Below are positions 1-8,975 of a stretch of 64,000 bases of DNA, piece after piece. Both the position numbers and the translations under genes were made by a program. Position 1 is the stretch's first letter. The number at the start of each line of letters is the position of its first letter. Source of the stretch: UBA6398 sp963644855 (GTDB lineage Bacteria; Bacteroidota; Bacteroidia; Bacteroidales; Bacteroidaceae). The stretch covers positions 42,093-106,092 of the forward strand of contig CAVIQL010000005.1 in assembly GCA_963644855.1 (NCBI GenBank), written 5' to 3'. The notes beneath the pieces are model-generated. The model was not told the DNA's origin. It saw nothing but the letters and a program-made list of their open reading frames with translations, and made no database searches.

Positions 1-204
1 CTGCAAACTCAAAAAACGCGTGTGGATACCTTTGACAAAAGCATAAAACTTGCCGGACCGGAAAGAGTGTTTCGTTTGGGATTTTCTTTGACCACGATAA
101 ACGGAAAAGCAGTGGTTGATGCAGCGCAGTTAAAGCCTGGCGACAAGATAACAACGCGTTTTGCCAAGGGAGAAACGATTAGTGTGGTAGAGAAATCGAA
201 TTGA
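1..204 (+). CDS. xseA: Exodeoxyribonuclease VII large subunit, C-terminal end (partial)
   Basis: This is the last 67 codons of a gene whose start lies before the window; the frame is open from base 1. The tail reads like the XseA C-terminus: an LAGPERVFRLGFSLTTING segment, then a short beta-rich end (LKPGDKITTRFAKGETISVVE). Exonuclease VII is a single-strand DNA exonuclease made of one XseA and several XseB chains. xseB follows 17 bases downstream, the usual gene pair, and this supports the call more than the short fragment alone. Catalytic residues are outside the window. Confidence 0.85.
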   Translation: MQTQKTRVDTFDKSIKLAGPERVFRLGFSLTTINGKAVVDAAQLKPGDKITTRFAKGETISVVEKSN

Positions 205-221
205 AAACAACAATATAATAT

Positions 222-476
222 ATGGAAGAAAAAAAACTTACTTACGCCGAAGCGATGAACGAACTTGAAAACATCGTGGAGCGCGTGGAGAGAAACGAAA
301 TGGATATTGACGACCTAACGGAAAGGTTGAAACGCGCGCAGGAACTAGTAAGATTTTGCCGCGAACGTTTGTTGAAAACCGAAGAGGAGGTTAAGAACAT
401 TTTGTCGTCAGATGATTTGAAAACTTCGTCCGACACCGCTTCGCGCGAGGCGCAAAATACGTTCTCAGAGTTTTAA
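222..476 (+). CDS. xseB: Exodeoxyribonuclease VII small subunit
   Basis: An 84-residue, charged, almost entirely helical protein with the XseB signature: LTYAEAMNELENIVERVERNEMDIDDLTERLKRA, in which spaced leucines form the two-helix hairpin that binds XseA. The length matches the family (about 60-90 residues). It follows xseA by 17 bases, so the two are almost certainly co-transcribed. The C-terminal 20 residues are low-complexity Ser/Thr-rich and probably disordered. Confidence 0.9.
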   Translation: MEEKKLTYAEAMNELENIVERVERNEMDIDDLTERLKRAQELVRFCRERLLKTEEEVKNILSSDDLKTSSDTASREAQNTFSEF

Positions 477-557
477 TTCATATGTCTGATAACTGATATT
501 GGAGAAATTACTACCTTTGCCTTTGATATAACGTAGCGTTTCAATCATACCACAATC

Positions 558-1436
558 ATGAACAAGAAAAAGATAATCATTCCCGCAGCGATAATAATAA
601 TTCTTTTGCTCGGGGGATTGGGATACACAATCTATAATTTGCAGCAGCAGAAAAAAACTAACTCAGATTTGCAGCAACTTGCCACACTCGATAAAAAAGA
701 AATGGAGAACGAGTATTCGCAGTTTGCCTTGCAATACGACGAACTCAAACGTTCCATCAAAAACGATTCGCTCATGCAGCAACTAACAAAGGAACAGCAG
801 CGCACACAAGACCTTCTTGCAGAGTTGAAACAGACTAAAAGCGATGATGCACGCGAAATTACACGTCTGAAAAAGGAACTCGCCACCGTGCGTGCCGTTT
901 TGAGAAGCTACATATTGCAAGTCGATTCGCTACAACGCATGAACACTGCGCTTGCCGACGAGAATCAAAAGGTGAAAGCCCAATACAACGAAGCTACATC
1001 GCAAATCTCAAACCTCAACACCGAGAAGGCTAATCTTTCGCAGAAAGTGGCGATTGCCTCACAGCTTGACGCAACGGGAATATCGGTTCAGGCACAAAAC
1101 AAACGTAACAAGAACGCAAAGAAAATAAAGGATGTGCGTAGGTTTGTGGTTCATTTCACGATAACCAAGAACATCACAGCCTCGACAGGCAACCGTAATA
1201 TTTATGTTCGCCTTTTGCAGCCCACCAATTCGGTTGTAAATCCGTCGGGCTCGTTCAATTATGAAAACAAGAGCCTGCAATTCTCGGCATCAAAGGTTAT
1301 AGAATATACAGGTGAGGAACAGAGCGTAACTCTCTACGTTCCTGTAGGCGAAACATTGAGCGCGGGAACATATCGTTGCGATATCTTTGCCGACGGACAG
1401 AATATAGGCACTGGCTCAGTGAGTATAGACAAATAA
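558..1436 (+). CDS. Membrane-anchored coiled-coil protein, unknown function
   Basis: 292 residues. After a lysine-rich N-terminus there is one hydrophobic helix (about residues 5-25), then a long Glu/Lys/Gln-rich coiled coil (about 30-175), then a compact beta-rich domain (about 190-292) containing RRFVVHFTITKN and a GTYRCDIFADGQNIGTG end. The likely topology is a single inner-membrane anchor with the coiled coil and beta domain in the periplasm. I do not recognise a named family; such proteins are common and mostly uncharacterised in Bacteroidales. It stands alone, 81 bases after xseB, and is followed by a strong terminator. Confidence 0.7.
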   Translation: MNKKKIIIPAAIIIILLLGGLGYTIYNLQQQKKTNSDLQQLATLDKKEMENEYSQFALQYDELKRSIKNDSLMQQLTKEQQRTQDLLAELKQTKSDDAREITRLKKELATVRAVLRSYILQVDSLQRMNTALADENQKVKAQYNEATSQISNLNTEKANLSQKVAIASQLDATGISVQAQNKRNKNAKKIKDVRRFVVHFTITKNITASTGNRNIYVRLLQPTNSVVNPSGSFNYENKSLQFSASKVIEYTGEEQSVTLYVPVGETLSAGTYRCDIFADGQNIGTGSVSIDK

Positions 1437-1459
1437 TGGTTGGGTATCAATCCAACGGC

Positions 1460-1492
1460 AAGCGGGAAAGACATTGTCTTTCCCGCTTTTTA
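1460..1492 (+). terminator. Rho-independent terminator after the coiled-coil gene
   Basis: A perfect 13-bp stem (AAGCGGGAAAGAC with its complement) closes a 3-base loop and runs into a T-tract. It lies 24 bases after the stop codon of the coiled-coil gene on the same strand. Confidence 0.9.
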
Positions 1493-1641
1493 AATTCCCC
1501 AATGGCTCCTTATTACAATGGGTAACGTTTTCTTTCGTTTGTTTCGGTGTTTTCCTGCGTTTTTCAGTGGATTATGCGGAAAGAAAAGGCATCTTGTAAT
1601 GATACAAAAGTATATGCGTTTTCTAAGTCGGCATTTCGTAA

Positions 1642-1683
1642 AAATACCAAGGCATCTAATTTGAATTAGATGCCTTGGTATTT
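1642..1683. repeat. Family B palindromic element B1 (perfect 20-bp inverted repeat)
   Basis: Two 20-base arms, perfectly complementary, are separated by two bases (TG). The arms contain CCAAGGCATCTAATT. The same words recur near 8329, 13148, 23131 and 60976, always between genes. The following 30 bases (to about 1715) carry TATCCGATGTCGTTTTTAAC, resembling the flank of the family A elements. The site lies between convergent genes, so it could also stop transcription from both sides, although it lacks a clean T-tract. Confidence 0.85.
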
Positions 1684-1759
1684 AAATTATATCCGATGTC
1701 GTTTTTAACGATATTTGATGCCTTTCAAAGAGCATGGTTGGGTAATAAAAAACGCGCGG

Positions 1760-2239
1760 TTATTCTTCAAAAACCATAGCTACGGCATAGGCCGAAATAC
1801 CTTCGCTGCGCCCTGTGAAACCGAGCTTTTCGGTGGTGGTGGCTTTTACCGACACATCTTTCGCGGGGATTTCGAGACACAAGGCAATACATTCCTGCAT
1901 TTGCGGAATGAAATCTTTGAGTTTGGGGCGTTCCAGACAAATTGTCAAATCAATATTGCCTATCGTAAAGCCTTTTTCCCTCAGAATATCGAGAGTAGCC
2001 CTAAGTAAAGCCTTGCTGTCGGCTCCACGATATCTTTCGTCGGTATCAGGAAAGTGATAGCCAATATCCCGAAGCGCTGCCGCGCCGAGAAGTGCGTCGA
2101 TAACGGCATGAAGTGCTACATCGGCATCGCTATGTCCGAGAAGCCCGAGCGGATAGTCAATCTTGATGCCGCCAAGCCATAGTTCGCGATTCTCAACAAG
2201 GCGATGCACGTCAAATCCAAATCCTATACGTGGTTTCAT
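1760..2239 (-). CDS. ispF: 2-C-methyl-D-erythritol 2,4-cyclodiphosphate synthase
   Basis: 159 residues. IspF converts CDP-methylerythritol 2-phosphate to the cyclic diphosphate in the non-mevalonate isoprenoid pathway and works as a homotrimer with zinc. The sequence shows the N-terminal IGFGFDVHRL (Asp and His zinc ligands), LLGHSDADVALHAVIDALLGAAALRDIG (third ligand His and the substrate loop) and the C-terminal VKATTTEKLGFTGRSEGI. I chose the start at MKPRIGFGFDVH because an upstream in-frame Met would add 12 residues that the family lacks. It ends convergently with the region holding B1 and is separated from porV by a hairpin. Confidence 0.95.
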   Translation of the reverse strand: MKPRIGFGFDVHRLVENRELWLGGIKIDYPLGLLGHSDADVALHAVIDALLGAAALRDIGYHFPDTDERYRGADSKALLRATLDILREKGFTIGNIDLTICLERPKLKDFIPQMQECIALCLEIPAKDVSVKATTTEKLGFTGRSEGISAYAVAMVFEE

Positions 2240-2259
2240 TGTGGTATGCAGTAAAAAAT

Positions 2260-2287
2260 GGAGGCACAACTTCAACAGTTGTCCTCC
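2260..2287 (-). terminator. Probable terminator after porV
   Basis: An inverted repeat (GGAGG-C-ACAAC with GTTGTCCTCC, one bulged base) followed on the minus strand by ATTTTTTAC. It sits between porV and ispF and would end the porU-porV transcript before ispF. Confidence 0.65.
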
Positions 2288-2310
2288 TATATGTTTGTTT
2301 TAATAAATTG

Positions 2311-3474
2311 TCATCTGCGCGAGAACAGGTCTTTAATCCCGTCGAAATCGAATGCGAGCGAAACTCTCAAAGTTTGGTCGAGCGGGTTGCTTGCAGCCGT
2401 TGACAAAACATAGCCGGCATCGATTGAGAACACATTCATGCGAAAACCTGCACCGACAGTAAAATATTTACGGTTGCCCTTGTCCTTGTTCTCATCGTGA
2501 TAACCCGCACGAAGAATGAACTTGTCGTTGTAAGTATACTCAACGCCCACACTCCATTGTATTTCCTTTAATTCTTCGCTGAATCCTCCTGGCGCATCTC
2601 CGAAACTTTTGAAAATACCAGTGATGGGCGACATATCATAATAGTCTTTCTGCAAACGTTGTTGGTAACTTTCGTCGCTTTCATCGTCTTTCTGTCGTGG
2701 CATAGTGGGAACTAATAATTTGTTGAGGTCTACGCCAAACGCAATCTTGTTGTATTCGTTGATAGGAACAAGGTAGTTTACACCCAAACGCAAGTTCGTT
2801 GGAATGAAATACGAGTTTTCGTCTCCGAATTTCATTTTACTACCGATATTACTTATATTCATACCAAAAGCCAACTGACATTCGCGGCTTCCCATCACTA
2901 CATATTTATTGTAGTATAGGGCAAGGTCGGCAGCAAAAGCGTTTCCGGGCTTTGAATCATCGGAATAGTTTCCGCTAAGGTCGGAACGGAGATAACGCAA
3001 AGCAATTGCCGCAGAAAGATTCTCGCTCAACATTCGCGAAACACCTATATCAAAAGCCAATTCATAGGGCTTTATCGTGAGATTGTCGCCTGCATCGACT
3101 TCGCCAAGCGAAAAATAGCGCAACGAAGAGGATATCGCTGTGTAATCACCCAATCTCATGTATCCGGCAACGTATCCAAGGTCAATATCGTTTACTATCT
3201 TGCGAAGCCAAGGCGTATAGTTCACGGCAATACCTGCGCGACTTATACAGAATGGGTATTTCGCGGGGTTCCAAGCCTGTGAGTTTACATCGGGATCGGT
3301 CGCCGCACCGATATCACCCAAACCTCCGGCACGCGCATCGGCTCCAATTTTCAGAGAATTGACTGCCGTGCTCACGGGATTGAATTTGTCTTTCTCACCA
3401 TCGGCATTGGCATCAACCGTGTATGCCAAAAATGCAGCGAGGACTATTGCTATCTTGTATTTCATCTTTCTCAT
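2311..3474 (-). CDS. porV: Type IX secretion outer-membrane protein PorV
   Basis: 387 residues with a signal peptide (about 1-25), then a FadL-like outer-membrane barrel. In known T9SS, PorV binds cargo through its C-terminal domain and shuttles it from the translocon to the PorU sortase. Family landmarks visible are VNSLKIGADARAGGLGDIGAATDPD, NSQAWNPAKYPF, and repeated YxAGYMRLGDY and LRYFSLGEV strands. It ends in an aromatic-tipped beta strand (LRVSLAFDFD) near the C-terminus. The gene is 36 bases downstream of porU, which strongly supports the call. Confidence 0.95.
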   Translation of the reverse strand: MRKMKYKIAIVLAAFLAYTVDANADGEKDKFNPVSTAVNSLKIGADARAGGLGDIGAATDPDVNSQAWNPAKYPFCISRAGIAVNYTPWLRKIVNDIDLGYVAGYMRLGDYTAISSSLRYFSLGEVDAGDNLTIKPYELAFDIGVSRMLSENLSAAIALRYLRSDLSGNYSDDSKPGNAFAADLALYYNKYVVMGSRECQLAFGMNISNIGSKMKFGDENSYFIPTNLRLGVNYLVPINEYNKIAFGVDLNKLLVPTMPRQKDDESDESYQQRLQKDYYDMSPITGIFKSFGDAPGGFSEELKEIQWSVGVEYTYNDKFILRAGYHDENKDKGNRKYFTVGAGFRMNVFSIDAGYVLSTAASNPLDQTLRVSLAFDFDGIKDLFSRR

Positions 3475-3510
3475 TACGTGAATAACACATTTATAAAACT
3501 CACAACGGCT

Positions 3511-6500
3511 TTATTTATTGTTCAGGATAATCAATTTCTTGGTTTTACTGCTTGAAGCTCCATTGCCTTCCGATACAGAAACGCGATAAAGGTATACGCC
3601 GCTGCCAACTCTTGCACCTGCCGAATTAGTAAGGTTCCATGTTATCGGGAAATGCCCATAATCACTCTCACCATTGGTTGTGGTTTGCCATACAATCTGT
3701 CCGTAGCTGTCGTAAACGCGCACCGTGAATTTCACGTCGGTTAATGGACGGTCGTAGGATATATTAAATACCGCCGTTTCCGTAGCAGGGTTTGGATTGC
3801 ATGTTATGTCGAGAATATTAGGCTTGAGATTTCTTACCGCTACAAAGTTTAAGGACGTAGAAGATGAGTTCCCAAGCATATCCCAAGCACGGAAAACAAG
3901 ACGATGATTGCCCGGTTCTAATTCTGGAATGGAATATCCCACGCTTCCACTTGTATACGTGCCAAAATTGTTCTGGAAATAATCGTTGAGCACGTATGTT
4001 GTGGCTGCGTTACCGTCTATAATCAGTTCAATGTCGTGTCCCACACCACTTCCTGTGGCATTAATTCCATCGCTGTCAGAGAGTATTGCAACAAAATAGG
4101 GTGTGGTGTTTGTTTTGTCTCCATCGCGGAAGTCTGGATTGTTGAGATATACAAACAGAGCTGGACCTGTGGAATCGTTCTTGAGTTCTCCCGAAGTATT
4201 TATCGCAAAGTTATTGTTCATTCCATGACATTCGGTTACGCGGTCGTTGCTTACGGCGTAAAGACTCATAAGACATGTTTCTGTTGAGTAGCTTGCGTCG
4301 ATTGATACTGGGAATTCAAATTTGAAGCGGCCATTTCTTACGGAATCTGTGCCGTCAAAAAGTCGGCGTGTGCGGTTGTAGAATTCGTAAGGCGTTTGTC
4401 CGTTCCCCGCATTGTCGTGGCAAGTGATTTTTTCAAGTTTGTCGTAAACCGTAGAAGTAACTACGCCGTTAAAATCGTTGAGAGTTGCACCTTTTTGCGA
4501 GGTAACGTGTCCTACAACTTGGGCAACGCTTCCCGCTGCAAGGTTTATAGCAGCGCCATTTGCTTTCTTGCCATTAATACTGTCGATAACAATTTTCCCA
4601 ACTGGGGCTGCAAGTCGCAAAGCCGGGTCGCCCGCGAGAATATACTTCATCTTGTTTATCGTGTAGTCGGTTTGGTCGCTCGTAGAGGTCGAAGTAACGA
4701 GCGCACATTTGGCTTTCATCAGAGCTTCTCCCATTGTCATAAGTTTCCCGTCCTCTTCGGTGAGAAGATATTTGGAAAGTTGCGTGTTAAGATAGAGATT
4801 GCGCGTAGAATATACCGAGCGTGTTGCACCGATAAAGGCCACAGAGCCGCCATTTTCGTTAAGCACGGCGCATTCTCCGATAGTTTCTTCTTGGGAATCG
4901 AAAGGAATAATTTCGCACGAAGAAGTGATCCAAACAGATGGGTTGTTGGTCTTATTTTCTTTGAAATCGTTTAAAAGCAAAACCTTTTCGTGAGAAATTG
5001 ATCCTGGAGCGCCGTGTCCTGTATAATTCATGATAAGCGCGCCATTGGTCATGTAGCTTTTAAGTTGCTTGGTGATTTCCGGATAAGAGTTTCCTGTTGC
5101 AGTTTTAACCACAGTGTACGCGTCCCAATAAACTCTGCGCACATTATATTCGGTATGTTCGGTTTCTATCTGCTTTGCAATTTTCTCGGCGTCGCTCATT
5201 AATGAGTTGCTTGTCTTATCATCGTCGCCCATAATGCAGATAAGGTTTTTCCACGAGCCCACACTGTTGTTATACATGTATTTTATGGTTTTGTCAACCA
5301 TGATTTTGGCTTCTGCTTCTGTGTGAACAGGGAAACGTCCTATGGCGATGTCGGGTTTTTCCGAGGCCATGGTTTTACCTTCGCCGTCGTCGAGATATGT
5401 AAAGAAGTCGTCTGTTACATAACAGTTGATTTCGTTTATTGAGTTCCACGATTCATAGCATAGCAAATAGTCGTTGGGCGATTGGCTTGCCCATTCTTTT
5501 GTAATCATTCGGTTGTCCCACGCGGCATCGCCGAAAAGTAGCATGTAGCGCGGCATGTCTGCCGTAGTGGTTGCTCGGTCGTAAAACATCTTTGCGTATT
5601 TGCGGTAAGCTATTGCGTCGGGAGTGCCAGAGGAAAACTCGTTGTAGATTTTATCTGCTTCAACGATTTTCACCCGCAGGTTGTCGTGGGCTTCGTGTGC
5701 TGCTGCCAATCGTTTAGCTTGCGTTGTGAGTTTGCCACTTGTCGGAACAATTATTATCATGTCGAATACCGAGTCGCCGTGAAGGTCTTGGTTTTTCAAT
5801 TTCTCAACCATCGTTGGGGTGGGGAACGTTTCTGCTGTGTTTACAACTATATATCTTTCGGCTGATTGCGGCAATGTAACGTTTAATGTGCCTCCTGACA
5901 AGTTTCCGGTTATGTTTTGTTGTGGACGTCCTGCGATTCCGAGTCGCCATACTCGTGTGTTATTGTCGGCAGAGGATATGGCGTAGTTTCCTGCTCCGCT
6001 ATGAGATGGGTCGCATAGTTCGAAATATGGAGTAGAAAGGTTTAGTTTGCGAGTATAGTTGAGGCGGATATAATCAAGTCGCGCCGAGTGTCCCGAAGTC
6101 GTGGTAAAGCGCACACTGTTTGAGGTCCCGAGTGCCGAAGTTTGGTAGGTTTTTTCAAGCACTCTTGCTTTGTTGCCTTGTTCTCCCAAATTGGTGTTGT
6201 TGAGTAGGGGTATGCTCATATTACCAAGGGTTGCCGAGTTTACTTCGCTTGTTACGATTGTGGCAGACGAAGCATCGGAGGCTGAAAATGAGATACTGAC
6301 GAATTGTTGTTCGTTGGTGTCGATTTCGGGTGCGGCAACCGAGAATGACTTGGTATTGCCGTTTGCAAAATCATAGCTGTCGTAGAATTGCTGTCCTCCG
6401 CTATACCAACTATATGCGTCTTCTTCGTAAAGAGAGTGCCAGGGAATTGTGGTGCGCGGCTCATCGGTGCTCGTTGTTGCTTCGGCGTCTTGCATGCTAA

Positions 6501-7326
6501 GGGGATTGTCGCCCTCGGTCAAGAAGAAATAGGAATAAGACGAGTAGGGGTTATTGATATGCCGCCATTTGTTGCGTACATAACGCCATTTGGTTGTGCC
6601 GTTGGCGTAGAAAAGTATTTTGGAGCCGTTGCGATAGAGCGGAACTTCTTCAAGGTCGTCATAGTTTTTGTTGTCGCCCGAATAAGTTATGACGGAGTCT
6701 TGCATTAGTCCGCCGTAGCCGTAAAGTTTTACCTTGTCGGGGTTGGAAAAACCTGCTGACGAGAGAAAAGATTTGGTTAACTGATAAACGCCCTCTTTTT
6801 CCACACGAATTTTCACCCATTTGCCTGTGGCGAGAACGGAGTGAGATGCATATCTGTCGCCTGTGGCAGAAGTGGCTCTTGTTGAGCGAGCTGCGGCAAG
6901 CACATTTCGATAAACTGCTAACTTACAAGTTTTCAACCGATAGTATATTCCGTTGCGTTTTACATAGGGATAGAATGAAATGTCGAGCACTCCTTGCTTG
7001 CGTTCTATGGTGGTGTTGCATTCTATGTTTATTTCCTCCGAAATGTTTGCCTTGCTTTTTGCCAACCACTCGCTGTCCTGTGCATTCAGTCGCTCAAATT
7101 CGGGATACTCAGCCTTTACTGTAAATTCGGTATTGGTATAGTTTGCGCCCACGTTTATTTGTGTGGAATAGATGGGCGTTGCGCTATTGTCGGCAAGGCT
7201 TTCGGTTGGTATTGTAATGAATTTTCCTTCGCCTACAATGCCCACGCTGTCAACGTTGTCGGCTGCCAAAAGGTTGGCAACTCCTGCAAAAAGCACCAAG
7301 AAAAGGAGTATATATTTTTGCCTCAT
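3511..7326 (-). CDS. porU: Type IX secretion sortase PorU
   Basis: 1271 residues. PorU is a cell-surface, gingipain-like (C25) cysteine protease that removes the C-terminal sorting signal of T9SS cargo and attaches the product to A-LPS. It has a signal peptide (about 1-21) and a long N-terminal beta region. The C25 core has its catalytic His in MNYTGHGAPGSISHE (near residue 770) and Cys in WITSSCEIIPF (near 804). The end is itself CTD-like: CNPNPATETAVFNISYD, then GSGVYLYRVSVSEG and KTKKLIILNNK. The length is usual for PorU. It lies between an FAA-hydrolase-like gene (38 bases upstream) and porV, probably as one transcript. Confidence 0.95.
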   Translation of the reverse strand: MRQKYILLFLVLFAGVANLLAADNVDSVGIVGEGKFITIPTESLADNSATPIYSTQINVGANYTNTEFTVKAEYPEFERLNAQDSEWLAKSKANISEEINIECNTTIERKQGVLDISFYPYVKRNGIYYRLKTCKLAVYRNVLAAARSTRATSATGDRYASHSVLATGKWVKIRVEKEGVYQLTKSFLSSAGFSNPDKVKLYGYGGLMQDSVITYSGDNKNYDDLEEVPLYRNGSKILFYANGTTKWRYVRNKWRHINNPYSSYSYFFLTEGDNPLSMQDAEATTSTDEPRTTIPWHSLYEEDAYSWYSGGQQFYDSYDFANGNTKSFSVAAPEIDTNEQQFVSISFSASDASSATIVTSEVNSATLGNMSIPLLNNTNLGEQGNKARVLEKTYQTSALGTSNSVRFTTTSGHSARLDYIRLNYTRKLNLSTPYFELCDPSHSGAGNYAISSADNNTRVWRLGIAGRPQQNITGNLSGGTLNVTLPQSAERYIVVNTAETFPTPTMVEKLKNQDLHGDSVFDMIIIVPTSGKLTTQAKRLAAAHEAHDNLRVKIVEADKIYNEFSSGTPDAIAYRKYAKMFYDRATTTADMPRYMLLFGDAAWDNRMITKEWASQSPNDYLLCYESWNSINEINCYVTDDFFTYLDDGEGKTMASEKPDIAIGRFPVHTEAEAKIMVDKTIKYMYNNSVGSWKNLICIMGDDDKTSNSLMSDAEKIAKQIETEHTEYNVRRVYWDAYTVVKTATGNSYPEITKQLKSYMTNGALIMNYTGHGAPGSISHEKVLLLNDFKENKTNNPSVWITSSCEIIPFDSQEETIGECAVLNENGGSVAFIGATRSVYSTRNLYLNTQLSKYLLTEEDGKLMTMGEALMKAKCALVTSTSTSDQTDYTINKMKYILAGDPALRLAAPVGKIVIDSINGKKANGAAINLAAGSVAQVVGHVTSQKGATLNDFNGVVTSTVYDKLEKITCHDNAGNGQTPYEFYNRTRRLFDGTDSVRNGRFKFEFPVSIDASYSTETCLMSLYAVSNDRVTECHGMNNNFAINTSGELKNDSTGPALFVYLNNPDFRDGDKTNTTPYFVAILSDSDGINATGSGVGHDIELIIDGNAATTYVLNDYFQNNFGTYTSGSVGYSIPELEPGNHRLVFRAWDMLGNSSSTSLNFVAVRNLKPNILDITCNPNPATETAVFNISYDRPLTDVKFTVRVYDSYGQIVWQTTTNGESDYGHFPITWNLTNSAGARVGSGVYLYRVSVSEGNGASSSKTKKLIILNNK

Positions 7327-7364
7327 GTTATTTTTCTTTTTCAGTGTTTAGCCTTGTGGCGGCT

Positions 7365-7982
7365 TTATTTTATATTGAATTCAATCAATTTCTCGTTGTT
7401 CGCAAATCCAATAACGTGGGTATTGGGTGCGGCGGTGAACGAAATGTTGTGGATTGGTAGCAACATTATGTCGCCTTGTCTCAAACTCATGTACTCACTT
7501 GCGGTGGCAATGGCTTCGTTTGCGGCATCGGGCATGCTATTTATTGTTGACACCATTTCTTTGTCGCCAGCTTTTATGCGGATTTCCAGATTTTCAGCTG
7601 CGTCGTAGTATGGCTTGATGTCGGCAAAATTTCCGCACGATACTGCTCCGTCAAAGTTTTCTGCCATATGCCATGGTTTTCCTGCCTTTTGCATCGCAGC
7701 TTTCAGACTGGCGAGTTCAAACTTTATGGCAATGCTCAACGCATCGTAGTAGCGGGGTGCAAAACGTGCGGGAATACTTTTCCCCAACCTGCTGATTTTT
7801 AACGCCACACAGGCTTTGGCTGTGCAATCTCCGCCCCAATCGGGTACAAACACCGGTTTGCCATGAGTGAGTAGCGCAGTGTCGGCAAGCGTTGCTATCC
7901 GCATGCTTTCGTTCTCTTTATCTAACGCGCTGAATGCTTCTTTATTGCAATATATATGGGGTTCAACTACAATTATTTTCAT
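7365..7982 (-). CDS. Fumarylacetoacetate-hydrolase-family protein
   Basis: 205 residues with the FAA hydrolase fold pattern: PVFVPDWGGDCTAKACVALKISRLGKSIPARFAPRYYDALSIAIKFE near the middle, then WHMAENFDGA, and a C-terminal MSLRQGDIMLLP resembling 'lkkGDlI.tGtp'. The substrate cannot be told; the family includes acylpyruvases and decarboxylases, and some metal-ligand glutamates are not obvious, so activity is uncertain. I start at MKIIVVEP because the longer frame runs back into a repeat element (A1) and gives non-homologous residues. The -7-like box at 8005-8012 lies just upstream. It is followed closely by porU. Confidence 0.75.
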   Translation of the reverse strand: MKIIVVEPHIYCNKEAFSALDKENESMRIATLADTALLTHGKPVFVPDWGGDCTAKACVALKISRLGKSIPARFAPRYYDALSIAIKFELASLKAAMQKAGKPWHMAENFDGAVSCGNFADIKPYYDAAENLEIRIKAGDKEMVSTINSMPDAANEAIATASEYMSLRQGDIMLLPIHNISFTAAPNTHVIGFANNEKLIEFNIK

Positions 7983-8004
7983 TGCCACACAGTATTTCCA
8001 AATA

Positions 8005-8012
8005 CAAAAATA
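8005..8012 (-). promoter_or_regulatory. Possible -7 box upstream of the FAA-hydrolase/porU/porV genes
   Basis: On the minus strand this reads TATTTTTG, matching the Bacteroidota TAnnTTTG -7 motif, 22 bases before the chosen ATG. No good -33 TTG lies at the right distance, so this is weak support. Confidence 0.35.
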
Positions 8013-8099
8013 AGAATTTCCCTTTAATTTTGCGCTCCTCCGCCTTTGCGTGCCTCTAAAAAGCCATTCGCTGGGGTGGGGAAAGAAAGGCGTAAAAAC

Positions 8100-8212
8100 G
8101 ATATGGGATATCGTAAAAACAATGTCTGACATTTTTTGAAAAAGGTCGGATATTGTTTAAAAAATATCCGATATTATTTTTGCGATAAGCCGCATGCTTT
8201 TTATCACCACAT
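8100..8212. repeat. Family A interspersed element A1 (three 21-bp units with both flanks)
   Basis: The most complete copy. Three consecutive 21-base units at 8121-8141, 8142-8162 and 8163-8183 each carry a GTCNGA or ATCCGA core followed by a T/A-rich tail. The left flank (GATATCGTAAAAAC) and right flank (TTTTTGCGATAAGCC, then GCATGCTTTTTATCACCAC) are inverted relative to each other. The right flank is the reverse complement of the left flank of A6 (near 45170-45200), which shows the element includes about 25-35 bases beyond the units. It lies between genes. Confidence 0.9.
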
Positions 8213-8328
8213 TCTCTACCTAAAAAACATCTCCCCAAAACTAACAAAGCATTAGTTTTTATCTTGAAAAAAAATCATCGGACTGTAATATTTCAGCATG
8301 CCGTTTTCAAGACATCGGTTCTCATAAA

Positions 8329-8392
8329 AAAATCCAAGGCTTCTAATTTAAATTGGGTCTGATATAATTTAAACAAGATGCCTTGGAATTTT
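8329..8392. repeat. Family B element B2
   Basis: Inverted-repeat element with outer arms AATCCAAGGC and GCCTTGGAATT and inner TCTAATTTAAATT and AATTTAAAC, around a GGGTCTGAT centre. It is an imperfect version of B1 with a longer centre. It lies in the 500-base gap between the FAA-hydrolase-like gene and the VOC gene. Apart from A1 and B2, I see nothing else in that gap. Confidence 0.8.
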
Positions 8393-8485
8393 TGGCTGAA
8401 TATATCAAGAAAGATTATTGCTGTTACTTCTTCAAAATTCTCTCGTTGAACATTACCTGGTATGTGCAATTTTTGCACGTGCATA

Positions 8486-8872
8486 TTATACTGTTATTTC
8501 CAGCAGTATTCCCTCAAAGCCTTTTACACAACTCTCATAATATCCGTCGCCTGTGGTTCGCGGACCGCTGAGCGTTTCATAGCCATCGGCAGAGAGCATT
8601 GCGGTCAGACAGTCAACTGCCTCCTTGCTACCCACAGAAAAAGAGAGATGGACGAAGCCTGCATGGAATTGTTTTGCATTGTCGCCTTCCACTTCAGGAC
8701 GAGTCATAATTTCGAGCCGTGTCGGTCCATCGGGAAACGTAAGGATATAAGTGCGAAGATTAGTACGGAGATTATGATACATGGTGTTGGAAACTCCCTG
8801 GAAGTATTTCTCGAAGAAGCCTCTCATTCCCTCTAAATCTCTGCAATACAATGCAACGTGTTCTATCTTCAT
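8486..8872 (-). CDS. VOC (glyoxalase/bleomycin-resistance) family protein
   Basis: 128 residues with the paired beta-alpha-beta-beta-beta layout of the vicinal-oxygen-chelate fold. It opens with MKIEHVALYCRDLEGMRGFFEKYF (metal-ligand His in the first strand), continues with RLEIMTRPEV, the second module HAGFVHLSFSVGSKEAVDCLTAML, and ends YESCVKGFEGILLEITV with a Glu at the expected last ligand position. The function could be lactoylglutathione-lyase-like or unrelated; the substrate is unknown. It is a single gene with no evident partner. Confidence 0.8.
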   Translation of the reverse strand: MKIEHVALYCRDLEGMRGFFEKYFQGVSNTMYHNLRTNLRTYILTFPDGPTRLEIMTRPEVEGDNAKQFHAGFVHLSFSVGSKEAVDCLTAMLSADGYETLSGPRTTGDGYYESCVKGFEGILLEITV

Positions 8873-8920
8873 GATTATTGAGTTTGTTATATGTTAATAA
8901 TTAGTAGTTTCTAACAGAAA

Positions 8921-8957
8921 AGAAAGCCGCGTCGCTTTTTCTGCGGCACGGCTTTCT
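8921..8957 (-). terminator. Terminator after the GLUG surface-protein gene
   Basis: A 9-bp GC-rich stem (AGAAAGCCG with CGGCTTTCT) with an inner GCCGC/GCGAC-rich loop. On the minus strand it is followed by TTTTCT. It lies 18 bases beyond the stop codon of the 8976-12872 gene. Confidence 0.8.
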
Positions 8958-8975
8958 GAGAGTTAGTGTAATATC

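Noticed and set aside
8093..8212. Reading A1 as a rho-independent terminator or small CRISPR-like array
   Set aside because: The 21-base units are contiguous with no unique spacers, and the same block recurs at eight other places including inside genes.
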